Shown: positions 35,142 through 43,804, counted from the stretch's first letter. The stretch is DNA of 64,000 nt from Gemmatimonadaceae bacterium (GCA_035606695.1 DATNEW010000023.1:1-64000), one strand, 5' to 3'. A program made the numbers and translations. The notes: generated by a model not told the origin, from the sequence alone.

Positions 35142-36531
35142 GCGTTCAAAAATTAGCGGCGAACACTCGGAGTTGCGGGCGACGGTCGCGCTGGCGGTAC
35201 CCGTGGTGCTCGTGCAGCTCGGCTTCATGGCGATGGGCGTCGTGGATACGCTGATGGTTGGGCGTTTGTCGGCGCGCGCGCTCGCGGCGGTCGCCATCGG
35301 CAATCTCTACTTCTTCAATGTGACCATCTTCGCGTCGGGCACCCTGATGGCGCTCGATCCGATCATCGCGCAGGCCGTCGGCGCGGGGGACGACGAGACC
35401 GTCGCGCGCTCGGCCCAGCGTGGATTGCTGCTCTCGCTCGGGCTGAGTGTGCTGACCATCGTGCCGCTGATTCCGGCACCGCAGGTTCTGACCGCACTGC
35501 GACAACCTGCTGAAATCATTCCCGACGCCGGGCAGTACCTGCGCATCTCGATCGCCGGCGTGGCGCCGTATCTCGCGTTCGTCGTGTTGCGACAGAGTCT
35601 TCAGGCGATGCACCACGTCGCGCCGATCGTGTGGACCGTGGTCGCCGCCAACCTCGCGAACGCCGGATTCAACTGGGTATTCGTGTACGGGCATCTCGGC
35701 AGCCCGGCGATGGGCGTCGCCGGCAGCGCGGTCGCGACGGCGATCGGACGTTGGCTCATGCTCCTGTTTCTTCTCGCGGGCGCCTGGCGCGAGCTCCGGC
35801 CGCATCTCGTGCCGATTCGCCGCGGCATCGCCAACTGGGCTCCGCTGTCGACCATGTTGCGGATCGGCATGCCGATCGGCGGACAGCAGGCGCTCGAAGC
35901 TGGCGCATTCGGAGCGATCGGATTGTTGATGGGTCTCATCGGCACGGTCGCGGTGGCGGCGCATCAAATCGCGATCACGCTCGCGGCGTTCACGTTCATG
36001 GTACCGCTCGGTGTCGGCTCGGCGGCCGCGGTTCGAGTCGGTCACGCCATCGGCGCCGGCGATGAGCCGCGTGCGCGCGCCGCGATTCGTGCGGCCTACC
36101 TCTGCGGCGTCGGCTTCATGACGCTGACGGCGATCGCGTTTCTCACACTGCCGCATCTGCTCGCGGCCGCGTTCACGGGCGATGCACGTGTGATCGCGCT
36201 CGCGTCGACGCTCATTCCCATCGCGGGCTTCTTTCAGGTGTTCGACGGCGGTCAGGCTGTGGGCGCCGGGGTGTTGCGCGGCGCCGGCGATACGACGGCA
36301 CCGTTGCTGGTCATGCTCGCCGCGTACTGGCTGCTCGGTGTTCCAGTGAGCGCGTATCTCGGATTTCGGACGAGCATGGGGCCCGCGGGGCTATGGTGGG
36401 GTTTCGTCTGTTCGCTGGCGGCGGTGGCGCTGTTTCTGTTCGTACGTATTCGTGTGGTGTTTGGGCGTGCCGTGGAGAGAGTCTCGGTCGAGGTTCAACC
36501 GCGCACTACGACAAGGTCTGACCAGATCTGA
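35140..36531 (+). CDS. MATE family efflux transporter
   Basis: A 463-residue inner-membrane protein with twelve predicted helices in two similar halves, typical of MATE/NorM exporters that extrude cationic drugs using H+ or Na+ gradients. Signature stretches are PVVLVQLGFMAMGVVDTLMVGRL in helix 1, GTLMALDPIIAQAVGAGD and the second-half counterpart VPLGVGSAAAVRVGHAIGAGD. ATG at 35140 or 35134 both fit; either overlaps or abuts the divergent porin start, so the promoter must lie inside the neighbouring gene or the true start is further in. The last codons lie in an inverted repeat that also encodes the end of the convergent kinase gene. Confidence 0.9.
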   Translation: MRSKISGEHSELRATVALAVPVVLVQLGFMAMGVVDTLMVGRLSARALAAVAIGNLYFFNVTIFASGTLMALDPIIAQAVGAGDDETVARSAQRGLLLSLGLSVLTIVPLIPAPQVLTALRQPAEIIPDAGQYLRISIAGVAPYLAFVVLRQSLQAMHHVAPIVWTVVAANLANAGFNWVFVYGHLGSPAMGVAGSAVATAIGRWLMLLFLLAGAWRELRPHLVPIRRGIANWAPLSTMLRIGMPIGGQQALEAGAFGAIGLLMGLIGTVAVAAHQIAITLAAFTFMVPLGVGSAAAVRVGHAIGAGDEPRARAAIRAAYLCGVGFMTLTAIAFLTLPHLLAAAFTGDARVIALASTLIPIAGFFQVFDGGQAVGAGVLRGAGDTTAPLLVMLAAYWLLGVPVSAYLGFRTSMGPAGLWWGFVCSLAAVALFLFVRIRVVFGRAVERVSVEVQPRTTTRSDQI

Positions 36532-36604
36532 CAAGATCCGTTTACCGATCTTTTTTTCAGATGCTGTCAGACGTTGTCAGATTTGGTCGTGGTGCCTTTT
36601 TTTT
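36502..36604 (+). terminator. Terminator for the MATE gene inside both convergent coding ends
   Basis: Arms 36502-36540 and 36558-36596 are inverted copies (28 of 39 positions match) with cores TCTGAC repeated twice. The plus-strand hairpin is followed by T8 at 36597-36604. The left arm encodes the end of the MATE protein and the right arm the end of the kinase, so both proteins end in a similar peptide (TTTRSDQI and TTTKSDNV). It shares its core with the ridA terminator. Confidence 0.72.
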
Positions 36605-37124
36605 CGTCTTCGCGCGACAGCGTCGCATCGATAGCGGCCGTCGCGCGGGCGAATCTTTTCTCCGCATCGCCGCTGATCCCGACAAACGGCACTCCGCTCG
36701 CCACGACAGCGCGGCGAAAGAGCTCCTGCATCTCCTCGCGCATGTGTCCACGATCGCGGACGCCGTCGGCGACCCACTCCATGTCGGTCTCGCACAGTAG
36801 GTAAAGATTCGGCGCGCGCACTTTCGCCGCTTCCACGATCCACGGCGGACAGCGGCCGAAGTAATGCTCGCAGTAGACGACGGTACTCAGCAGATCCGTG
36901 TCCTGCACTACGAGTTGCGTCGCCCGCGCGATGTGCTCGTCCTCGAGCGCCATCTGGCCGCGGGCGATGGGGCCATGATCCGCAAAGTCGATGGCGCCGC
37001 CCTTTCGCGTCGCGAACTCACGTACAAACTCTGGCACGAGCTCCGCACCATAGTGCTCGGCCAATCGTGCGGCGAGCGTTGTCTTTCCCGTCGACTCCGA
37101 TCCGGTCAGTACGACGCGAATCAT
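36567..37124 (-). CDS. NadR-like ribosylnicotinamide kinase (stand-alone P-loop kinase domain)
   Basis: A 185-residue P-loop protein equivalent to the C-terminal kinase domain of NadR. It has Walker A GSESTGKTTLA (residues 8-18), EFVREFATRKG with the Asp/Glu-rich substrate region, LVVQDTDLLSTVVYCEHYFG (Walker B-like QDTD) and LYLLCETDMEWVADGVRDR, the NadR lid motif. It would phosphorylate nicotinamide riboside to NMN. There is no N-terminal nucleotidyltransferase or DNA-binding domain, so it is not a bifunctional NadR. ATG at 37124 overlaps the pnuC stop (ATGA), coupling import to phosphorylation. Its 3' end lies in the inverted repeat with the MATE gene. Confidence 0.88.
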   Translation of the reverse strand: MIRVVLTGSESTGKTTLAARLAEHYGAELVPEFVREFATRKGGAIDFADHGPIARGQMALEDEHIARATQLVVQDTDLLSTVVYCEHYFGRCPPWIVEAAKVRAPNLYLLCETDMEWVADGVRDRGHMREEMQELFRRAVVASGVPFVGISGDAEKRFARATAAIDATLSREDEKKGTTTKSDNV

Positions 37125-37738
37125 GCGGGCGTCGCGGTTTGGGTCTGCGCCGCGAGGACGCGCCGCCACGCGACGTAGCCCATCACCGCGAGCACGAAGT
37201 AGCCGATGTAGTTGACCGCCGTCAGGTAGTTTCGCCCGGCGATGAACATCGCGACGTACACCGCGTCGACGACGATCCACAGCGCCCAGTTGTCGATGAG
37301 CTTCTTCGCCAACATCCACTCCGCCACGAGACTCGCAGCAACTGTTGCAGCATCCGTGTACGAGAACGCGTCGCCCGGGAGCCGACGCGTGACGGTGAAC
37401 AGCAGCACCCACGTCGCGACACCGACCGCGATCGACACCATCCACGCACGACGCGAGGCACGCGACACGTGCAACTCGCTACGTGCTCGGCCACCATGCA
37501 GCCATTCGTACCAGCCGTAGATCGACAGCACGAGATAGACGATCTGCAATCCCGCGTTCGCGTAGTACCCTTGCTTCACGAAGAGGAACGCGTACATGGC
37601 GACGTTGACGATTCCAGTCGGCCAGTTCCAAACACTCTCGGGAATCGCCAGGAACACACTGATCAATCCGATCGTCGCGGCGACGAGCTCGAGACAGCTC
37701 ATGCCGTGCGCGGTGAGCCATGTGCAGAGAACGCTCAC
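37121..37738 (-). CDS. pnuC: Nicotinamide riboside transporter PnuC
   Basis: A 205-residue membrane protein with about seven helices. It contains ESVWNWPTGIVNVAMYAFLFVKQGYYANAG (cited here as the WPxG and N-x-Y substrate-site region), LVLSIYGWYEWLHGG and LIDNWALWIVVDAVYVAMF, all hallmarks of PnuC facilitators. It imports unphosphorylated nicotinamide riboside, trapped by the kinase encoded next. The start is read as GTG at 37738, which overlaps the stop of the M28 peptidase gene (GTGA); ATG at 37702 would remove 12 residues and also fit the first helix. No NAD-related riboswitch is seen upstream. Confidence 0.93.
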   Translation of the reverse strand: MSVLCTWLTAHGMSCLELVAATIGLISVFLAIPESVWNWPTGIVNVAMYAFLFVKQGYYANAGLQIVYLVLSIYGWYEWLHGGRARSELHVSRASRRAWMVSIAVGVATWVLLFTVTRRLPGDAFSYTDAATVAASLVAEWMLAKKLIDNWALWIVVDAVYVAMFIAGRNYLTAVNYIGYFVLAVMGYVAWRRVLAAQTQTATPA

Positions 37739-39471
37739 TGGCGAATCTGCCGCAGCGATTCGTCGCCGGCCGTCTTGACCGCCGCTGCAGCATTATCGAT
37801 CGCCGATCGAGTCGCGGCGGAAGAACCGCCGACTTCGATGTCGGCCATCGCACGAATTGCCGCGACGTAATAGTCCGTCCACGTGCGGAGAATGTCTTCT
37901 TCCTTGGCGCGGTCACCGCTCGCCGCGATCGCCGCACGGCTCAGCGTCACTTCGCGATTCAAGCGCGCGATCGCCGCACGCTGCTGCTCGGCGATGAGAT
38001 CGCGCGCCGTTTGGCCGTCGGCGGATGCCAGCGTCAACACGGACACGAGCGCCGCATGTCCCACATGCGTCAACTCGGGGATCGAGACCTTGTCGATCCG
38101 ATCGCCGTCGGTGTGGTAGTACACGTCGGTGAAATGCCAGAAGAGCGCACCCGGTTTCTTGAAGTCGAGAAACGGCGTGTGATCGCTGCCGCCCTCGAAT
38201 GGATTGGTTCGCACCACCCAATCCGTGCCGGCGGCTTCGTCGAGACAGCGCGCCAGCAAATAATCGTTGTAGTAATACGGAACGAGATCCTGTTTCGTCA
38301 GCGGACGGCCGCCCCACTCGCTGTGCTTGTCGTCGCCGCGCGTCCAGATCGCCGAGGGGTCGGGCATCTTCTCGATCAGAAACGTGCCGCCCGTCTTGCT
38401 CGCGTCCTCGCCGGTCATGTCCAGGCTCAAGCCCCAGCGCACGCCACGCGTACGCGTCGAGTCGGCCGCGAGGAAGTTGCGCGTCTGCGCGATCTCGAGA
38501 CCGAACAGCATCGTGATCGTGCGCTTCGGCCGAACGGATCCGTTCCGCACCAGCGTGCCGAGCACGCGGGCCATTTCGCTCAGATCGCCGACGCCCGACG
38601 CGTTGTCGTTGGCGCCGGGCTCCTGCACGTGCGCGCTCAAGACGTAGCGCTCGCCGGGCGCGTCGCTTCCGTGCACCTCGGCGACCAGCGTCAGCTCATC
38701 AGAGGGAAACTGCTTCGTCTTCGTGCGCACGCGAAGCATGACGGGACCTTTCGCCATCGCCTCACGCAGCCGGGTCAGCGCGTCGCGCGAGATCGGCATG
38801 CCCCATGCACGCTTCACCGAGTCGTACGGAATTGAGCCGAACTGAATCGAGTGGGTGTGCACGCCGGGTTGTGTGTACGCCGGCATGTTGTACGCGAGCA
38901 CGCCGACCGCGCCGCGACGTTGCACAGCCTCTGGGAACGCACGCCCGACGTTCGCTTCGACAAGGACGATCTTGCCGGCAACGGACGCGCGGTCGTAATC
39001 GGCCCCGGTTCCCTTCCCGACGTCCACGAGCGGCGCGAGCACGCCGGAATCGGGCGTCGAGAATGAGTTGATCGCCAACATGTTCCGGTTCGTCGCGAAC
39101 GCGAGCACAGGCGTGCGCTCGCCGACGATCGTCACTTCGGCATCCTCCGGATCCCACGCCGGCGCCGATAGCGGCCGATGCTCGATCCGATACGTCAATA
39201 CGGCACCCGGCTTGGCTGCCGCTTCCTCGACGTATCCAGCGGCTTTTAGAGTTTGCTCAACACGGTGGATACTGGCATTGAAGCCCGTGTTGCCAGGCCA
39301 GCGGAAATATTGGTCCATGAACGCCGTCTGGTCGTACGCGCGCTGACCGGAGAAGGCGGGGCGAACGAGCGCGAAATACCGCTTCACCGCCGCGGGCGAC
39401 TCCGGCCGCTGCGCCAACGAGACCGATGCGCCGAGCGTCGCGACGACCGCCAACCGGCAAAAGAACGACAC
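37735..39471 (-). CDS. Exported M28 family metallopeptidase with PA domain
   Basis: A 578-residue exported peptidase. A signal peptide (SFFCRLAVVATLGASVSLAQ) is followed by a PA-like insert (about 130-240, GKIVLVEANVGRAFPEAVQRRGAVGVL) and the M28 zinc domain: HVQEPGANDNASGVGDLSEMARVL, then GLEIAQTRNFL, DMTGED and the last ligand region EGGSDHTPFLDF and HTDGDRIDKV. The usual metal-site His-x-Asp appears as HVQE, a variation worth checking. GTG at 39471 is chosen: GGAG lies 6 bases before it and the signal peptide begins there. An upstream ATG at 39516 would fall inside an interspersed repeat. It overlaps pnuC by 4 bases. Confidence 0.85.
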   Translation of the reverse strand: MSFFCRLAVVATLGASVSLAQRPESPAAVKRYFALVRPAFSGQRAYDQTAFMDQYFRWPGNTGFNASIHRVEQTLKAAGYVEEAAAKPGAVLTYRIEHRPLSAPAWDPEDAEVTIVGERTPVLAFATNRNMLAINSFSTPDSGVLAPLVDVGKGTGADYDRASVAGKIVLVEANVGRAFPEAVQRRGAVGVLAYNMPAYTQPGVHTHSIQFGSIPYDSVKRAWGMPISRDALTRLREAMAKGPVMLRVRTKTKQFPSDELTLVAEVHGSDAPGERYVLSAHVQEPGANDNASGVGDLSEMARVLGTLVRNGSVRPKRTITMLFGLEIAQTRNFLAADSTRTRGVRWGLSLDMTGEDASKTGGTFLIEKMPDPSAIWTRGDDKHSEWGGRPLTKQDLVPYYYNDYLLARCLDEAAGTDWVVRTNPFEGGSDHTPFLDFKKPGALFWHFTDVYYHTDGDRIDKVSIPELTHVGHAALVSVLTLASADGQTARDLIAEQQRAAIARLNREVTLSRAAIAASGDRAKEEDILRTWTDYYVAAIRAMADIEVGGSSAATRSAIDNAAAAVKTAGDESLRQIRQ

Positions 39472-39511
39472 GAGGTGCTCCGATGCGTGGAGGGTGCATG
39501 GGAAACTAGCG

Positions 39512-39611
39512 GTCATCCCGACGAGCGCAGCGAGGAGGGACCTAACGTCCTGACCGAGGGACCGGTCCATCTACCTGGATGAAACATCCCTCGCCCTCGG
39601 CTCGGGATGAC
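39512..39611. repeat. Interspersed palindromic element (GTCATCC family), complete copy
   Basis: GTCATCCCGA (39512-39521) is perfectly inverted at 39602-39611, enclosing 80 bases that include GAGCGCAGCGAGGAGGGA and further inverted stretches (CCCTCG). It fills most of the 176-base divergent gap between the M28 peptidase gene and sua5. The same termini occur at 52190-52276 and, as a half copy, at 8201-8210. Confidence 0.75.
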
Positions 39612-39647
39612 ATGGCGCTGTGACGCATAGCGCTAGCTTTTGACCGC

Positions 39648-40634
39648 ATGCGACGCATCGAGGTCGATCCGCTCCGCCCGGATGAGGCGATCATTCGCGA
39701 CGCCGCGGCGGCGTTGCGGCGCGGTGAGCTCGTGGCATTTCCCACCGAGACGGTCTACGGGCTGGGCGCCAACGCGCTCGACGCCGGCGCGGTCGATCGG
39801 ATTTACGCCGCGAAGGGTCGGCCGAGCTACAACCCATTGATCGTGCATCTCGCGCGCGCTGAAGAGGCGCAAGCAGTCGTGGCCGCATGGCCGCAAGCAG
39901 CGGAGACTTTGGCGCGCGCGTTCTGGCCCGGACCGCTGACGCTCGTGCTGCCGAAGCGCGAGACCGTGCCTGATGCCGTCACCGCCGGTTTGACGTCGGT
40001 CGGCGTTCGCGTCCCCCGACATCCGGTAGCGCACGCGCTGCTCGTCGCCGCGGAGATTCCTGTGGCGGCTCCGAGCGCGAATCGTTCGATGCAGGTTTCG
40101 CCGACGACTGGCGCGCACGTCGAGAAATCGTTGGCGGACGCGCAGGGACTCATCCTGGACGCCGGTTCGACGCCGGTTGGCATCGAGTCGACGGTGGTTG
40201 ACCTCACCGGCGATACGCCAACGCTATTGCGACCGGGTACGATCTCGCTCCCCGAGCTCGAGGCGATCGTCGGGCCGATGCTGATCGCGACCGCGCACGC
40301 CGGAAGCGAAGCGCGACGGTCGCCCGGCATGCTCGACAAACACTACGCGCCGCGCGCACGCGTACTGCTGGTGGATGCGGACGACGTCGGCGTGCGCCTC
40401 GAGCACGAACGCGCGAAGGTGCAGCGGGCCGGCGCGATGATTCTGCGCGCGGACGTCGAGCCGGCGCGGACCACCGTTCGCATGCCGGCGAGTGCCGCCG
40501 CGTACGCATCGCAACTGTACAACACCCTGCACGTGCTCGACGACATGGGCTGCGACGTGATCGTCATCGAGCGGGTGCCCGACGGGCCGGAGTGGTTGGG
40601 CGTCCGCGACCGGCTCGAACGCGCGGCAGGTTGA
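39648..40634 (+). CDS. sua5: L-threonylcarbamoyladenylate synthase (Sua5 type, with C-terminal Sua5 domain)
   Basis: A 328-residue enzyme. The YrdC domain (residues 12-205) has the signature GELVAFPTETVYGLGANAL, YAAKGRPSYNPLIVHL, FWPGPLTLVL, VGVRVPRHP and VAAPSANRSMQVSPTT. The SPGMLDKHYAPRARV linker and a C-terminal Sua5 domain follow, distinguishing it from the short TsaC form. It makes threonylcarbamoyl-AMP from threonine, bicarbonate and ATP for t6A37 modification of ANN-decoding tRNAs. ATG at 39648 is clear. It is transcribed alone and converges with the ADOP permease gene after a 50-base gap that shows nothing else. Confidence 0.94.
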   Translation: MRRIEVDPLRPDEAIIRDAAAALRRGELVAFPTETVYGLGANALDAGAVDRIYAAKGRPSYNPLIVHLARAEEAQAVVAAWPQAAETLARAFWPGPLTLVLPKRETVPDAVTAGLTSVGVRVPRHPVAHALLVAAEIPVAAPSANRSMQVSPTTGAHVEKSLADAQGLILDAGSTPVGIESTVVDLTGDTPTLLRPGTISLPELEAIVGPMLIATAHAGSEARRSPGMLDKHYAPRARVLLVDADDVGVRLEHERAKVQRAGAMILRADVEPARTTVRMPASAAAYASQLYNTLHVLDDMGCDVIVIERVPDGPEWLGVRDRLERAAG

Positions 40635-40684
40635 CGCAGCGATCTCGCGCGCCTAGCGCGTGTAGATCCTCACGCGCCACGCCG

Positions 40685-43369
40685 TCAACTTCGCAGTGCC
40701 GTCAGCGGATCGACGCGAACGGCGCGGCGGAGTGGTAAATAGCACGCCACGCCCGCGATGAAAAACATCACGGCCGTCACGACGCCGAACGACAGTGGAT
40801 CCGCGGCACGCACGCCGTACAACCGGCTCGACATCTCGTACGCGAGCCCCGCGGCGCCGACGAGACCGAGCACCGCGCCCGTCGCGCACAGCTTCATGCC
40901 TTGCCGCAACACCAAGCGCGTCACGTCTCCCCCTTGTGCGCCGAGCGCCACGCGCAAGCCAATTTCATGCGTGCGTTCCGCGACGGCGTGCGAAACCACG
41001 CCATAGAGGCCGAGTCCCGCGAGCACCAACGCCGTGAGTGCGAACAGCGCCATCATACGGAGCACGAAGCGGCGCGCCGCGAGAGAATCCGCCACCACGC
41101 GCTCCAACGACTCCGCTCCGAAGACCGGCAGTGCCTGATTCACACTCTGCACTTCGCCGCGGACCGCGTCGGCGATCGACTCGTCCACGGATCGCCCTCG
41201 CAAAAAGATCGCGAGATGCTTTGCGCTCCGTTGATAGAGGCTCGCGTAGAGCACAGGCTCGCGCGCGGTTTCGATCGCTTCCGTTCGCGCGTCGGCGACG
41301 ATACCGACGACCGTCGCCCATACCAGCGCGCCCGGTGACAGCTTGATGCGCTTCCCGAGCGCGCTCTCGTGCGGCCAGAACCGCTCGGCCATCGATTCGT
41401 TCACGACCGCGACGAGCGGCGATTTGTCGCGGTCGAAGTCGGTGAACAGCCGGCCGCTTCGGAGCGGAAGGTGCAGCACGTCGAAATACTCGGGCGACAC
41501 GACGGCGCCGGTCACCAACGCCGGCGGCTCGCCAGCGTGCCCCTCGACGATGACACTCATGACGTTCTGATCCTGCTCCGGGTGATCGAGCGGAATAGAG
41601 GCGCTTGCGCCAAGCGCCGCGGCCTCCACACCTGGAAGTGTGAGCACGCGACGCCGCACCTCGCGAACGAACGGCGCCTCGGCCGCCGGCGTCGGGTACA
41701 AGTCTTCCTTGTCCTCGTTCGGATATGGCAGCCGCGTTCGTACCACGGTCACGCCGTGCGCGTCGAAGCCAAGCGGCGCACGCGTCAGCTGCATGAAGCT
41801 TCGCACCAACAATCCCGCGGCGACCAGCAACACCGTCGAGAGCGCGATCTGCCCGACGACGAGGAACCGGCGTGTTCGCGCCTGCTCGCGTGAGGCGGTC
41901 GACGCGCGTCCTTCCTGCTTCAGCGTGCGATTGACGTCGAGCCGGCGCACGAACAGCGCCGAGGCCAAGCCGAAGACCACACCGGCGGCGATCGATACAC
42001 CGAATGCGAAGCTGAACGTGGCCCACCCGATGCCGATCTCGCTCGCGCGCGGCAATTCCGCGGGTACGAGGCTCCGGATCTCGGCGCGGGCGATGAAAAG
42101 GATCACCAAGCCGACAAGACCGCCGAGCACCGAGATCGCAACGCTCTCCGTGAGGAGCTGCGCGATCAGCCGCCCAGTCGACGCACCGATCGCTTCGCGC
42201 ACCGCCAACTCTCGGCTACGACTGCTGGCCCGTGCCAGCAGCAAGTTGGCGACATTCGCACAGCCGATCAGCAGCACGAGGGACACCGCACCGAACAAGA
42301 ACAGCAGCGACTGTCGCACATTTCCAACCACGATGTCCTTGAGCGGCACGATGCGAAGGGTCCACTCGGCGCGCGGTGGATAATCCTTGGGATACTGCGC
42401 ACGTAGCGTGTGCACGAGCGCGTCGATTCGCGATTGCGCTTCGGCAAGCGACACGCCGCGCTCGACGCGTGCGAGCACACCGGGAAAGTGTGTTCCCGAC
42501 CGCGTGTAGTTCGTGAGCGGCGGGCCGGCAAAGCCCATCGCGACCCAAACCTCCGTACTGCGCTCTTCGCGCGAGCGACCGGGCGCCTCGAACGTCGGCG
42601 GCATGATGCCGATGATGCGATACGAATCGGAGTCGAGTTGCACGATGCGTCCGAGCGCCGACGGGTCGCGGCCGAACAGGCGCGTCCACACCGCGTCGCT
42701 GATGACCGCCTGTCCGTTGAAGCCGCCGGTGTGATCCGCCGGATCGAACGTCGTGCCGAGTTGCGGCTTCACGCCGAGCAGCGCGAAGTAGTTCGGCGCA
42801 ACGATCGACAAACCGACGTGCTGGGCTCTGGTCAACCCGCCGCCGGTCAGGTTGTTGTCGTCGAACCACACCGGCGAGACCTGCTCGAACGCACCCGAAC
42901 GCTCGAGATCGTGCCACTCCGGCGTCGACATTCCGACATCGCTCGCACCGCTGCCGAGCAGGTCGTCCTGAATTCGCACGAGCTGTTCGGCGTGCGGATA
43001 TGGCAGGGAGCGCAACAACGTGGCGTCGACGACGCCGAAGATGGCCGTCGTCGCGCCGACACCGAACGCGATCGTGAGCGCGGCAACGGTCGTGAAGCCC
43101 CACGACTTCCGCATCATGCGCAAGGAAAATCGAACGTCGTGGCCGAACGCCTCGAGCCATGCGCCGCCGCGGCTCCACTCGTCGCGCGCGGTTTCGCGCA
43201 CGAGCTCGACGTTGCCGAATTCCCGGCGCGCGTGCAGCGCCGCCTCGCGCGGCGACTCGCCGCGCGCGATGAAATCCGCCTGGGCATGCTCGAGGTGCGC
43301 GCGCATCTCGTCGGCAAGCTCGCGCGTCTGGCGCGCGCGGACCCACGGCAGCCAGTCGAACGCACTCAT
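40685..43369 (-). CDS. ADOP-type ABC permease (FtsX/MacB-like, duplicated core)
   Basis: An 894-residue membrane protein of the Acidobacterial/Gemmatimonadal ADOP class. The N-terminal prefix domain (residues 1-75, RQTRELADEMRAHLEHAQAD, REAALHARREFGNVE) is followed by two MacB_PCD-FtsX units. Each has an N-terminal helix (WGFTTVAALTIAFGVGATTAIFG in the first), a large periplasmic domain and three helices (FLFGAVSLVLLIGCANVANLLLAR; MMALFALTALVLAGLGLYGVV and the final LSFGVVTAVMFFIAGVACYLPLRR). No ATPase is fused. Such proteins are thought to work as mechanotransmission pumps for peptides or lipids. ATG at 43369 overlaps the padR stop (ATGA). Confidence 0.9.
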   Translation of the reverse strand: MSAFDWLPWVRARQTRELADEMRAHLEHAQADFIARGESPREAALHARREFGNVELVRETARDEWSRGGAWLEAFGHDVRFSLRMMRKSWGFTTVAALTIAFGVGATTAIFGVVDATLLRSLPYPHAEQLVRIQDDLLGSGASDVGMSTPEWHDLERSGAFEQVSPVWFDDNNLTGGGLTRAQHVGLSIVAPNYFALLGVKPQLGTTFDPADHTGGFNGQAVISDAVWTRLFGRDPSALGRIVQLDSDSYRIIGIMPPTFEAPGRSREERSTEVWVAMGFAGPPLTNYTRSGTHFPGVLARVERGVSLAEAQSRIDALVHTLRAQYPKDYPPRAEWTLRIVPLKDIVVGNVRQSLLFLFGAVSLVLLIGCANVANLLLARASSRSRELAVREAIGASTGRLIAQLLTESVAISVLGGLVGLVILFIARAEIRSLVPAELPRASEIGIGWATFSFAFGVSIAAGVVFGLASALFVRRLDVNRTLKQEGRASTASREQARTRRFLVVGQIALSTVLLVAAGLLVRSFMQLTRAPLGFDAHGVTVVRTRLPYPNEDKEDLYPTPAAEAPFVREVRRRVLTLPGVEAAALGASASIPLDHPEQDQNVMSVIVEGHAGEPPALVTGAVVSPEYFDVLHLPLRSGRLFTDFDRDKSPLVAVVNESMAERFWPHESALGKRIKLSPGALVWATVVGIVADARTEAIETAREPVLYASLYQRSAKHLAIFLRGRSVDESIADAVRGEVQSVNQALPVFGAESLERVVADSLAARRFVLRMMALFALTALVLAGLGLYGVVSHAVAERTHEIGLRVALGAQGGDVTRLVLRQGMKLCATGAVLGLVGAAGLAYEMSSRLYGVRAADPLSFGVVTAVMFFIAGVACYLPLRRAVRVDPLTALRS

Positions 43370-43728
43370 GCTTCGGACCCTTTGGGCGGGCGCATGAGCG
43401 ACGCGATCGCGTCGCTCAGCCGATCCCACTTCGACACCTCGGCGGCGAGACGCGCGCGCCCCTTCGGCGTGAGGCGATACAGCCGCACGCGCCGCCCCTG
43501 GTCGGATACGCCCCATTCGGTTGAGATCACGCGCTGCCTCGTGAGGCGCTGCAGCGCCGGATAGAGTGATCCGGTCTCCACCTGCAGCATGTTGCCCGAG
43601 CCGGCGCGGATCAATTGCACGATCGCGTAGCCGTGGGCGGGGCCCCAGCGGAGCGTTTGCAGCACGATCAGGTCGAGCGTGCCCTGGAGGACCTCGACGC
43701 GGGACGGCGCCGGTAATTTTCGCGGCAT
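43366..43728 (-). CDS. PadR family transcriptional regulator
   Basis: A 120-residue PadR-s1 type repressor. The winged helix at residues 10-90 reads LQGTLDLIVLQTLRWGPAHGYAIVQLI, ETGSLYPALQRLTRQRVIS and RLTPKGRARLAAE, the standard ADOP-associated PadR signature. It overlaps the ADOP permease start by 4 bases and presumably represses the two-gene operon. Repeated CTACAT half-sites directly upstream of its ATG are the likely operator. ATG at 43728. The ligand is unknown. Confidence 0.93.
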   Translation of the reverse strand: MPRKLPAPSRVEVLQGTLDLIVLQTLRWGPAHGYAIVQLIRAGSGNMLQVETGSLYPALQRLTRQRVISTEWGVSDQGRRVRLYRLTPKGRARLAAEVSKWDRLSDAIASLMRPPKGSEA

Positions 43729-43738
43729 GACCCACCGA

Positions 43739-43777
43739 ATGTAGAGTGCCTACATATGATAGGTATGGTGTCTACAT
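43739..43777. promoter_or_regulatory. Candidate PadR operator (ATGTAG/CTACAT half-sites)
   Basis: ATGTAGAGTGCCTACAT at 43739-43755 is a perfect 6-5-6 inverted repeat, and a third half-site CTACAT lies at 43772-43777, 22 bases (about two helical turns) from the second. The region is AT-rich against the local background and sits 11-50 bases upstream of the padR ATG. It should contain the promoter of the padR-permease operon. Confidence 0.65.
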
Positions 43778-43804
43778 ATCTGGCGACCGTCAAGGGGCCG
43801 GCGA

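Noticed and set aside
36567-37124. Bifunctional NadR regulator
   Set aside because: Only the kinase domain is present. There is no helix-turn-helix or nucleotidyltransferase domain, and an in-frame extension to 37445 is motif-free and overlaps pnuC.
40685-43369. Fused ATPase in the ADOP permease
   Set aside because: No Walker or ABC signature is found in the 894 residues. Only permease and periplasmic domains are seen.
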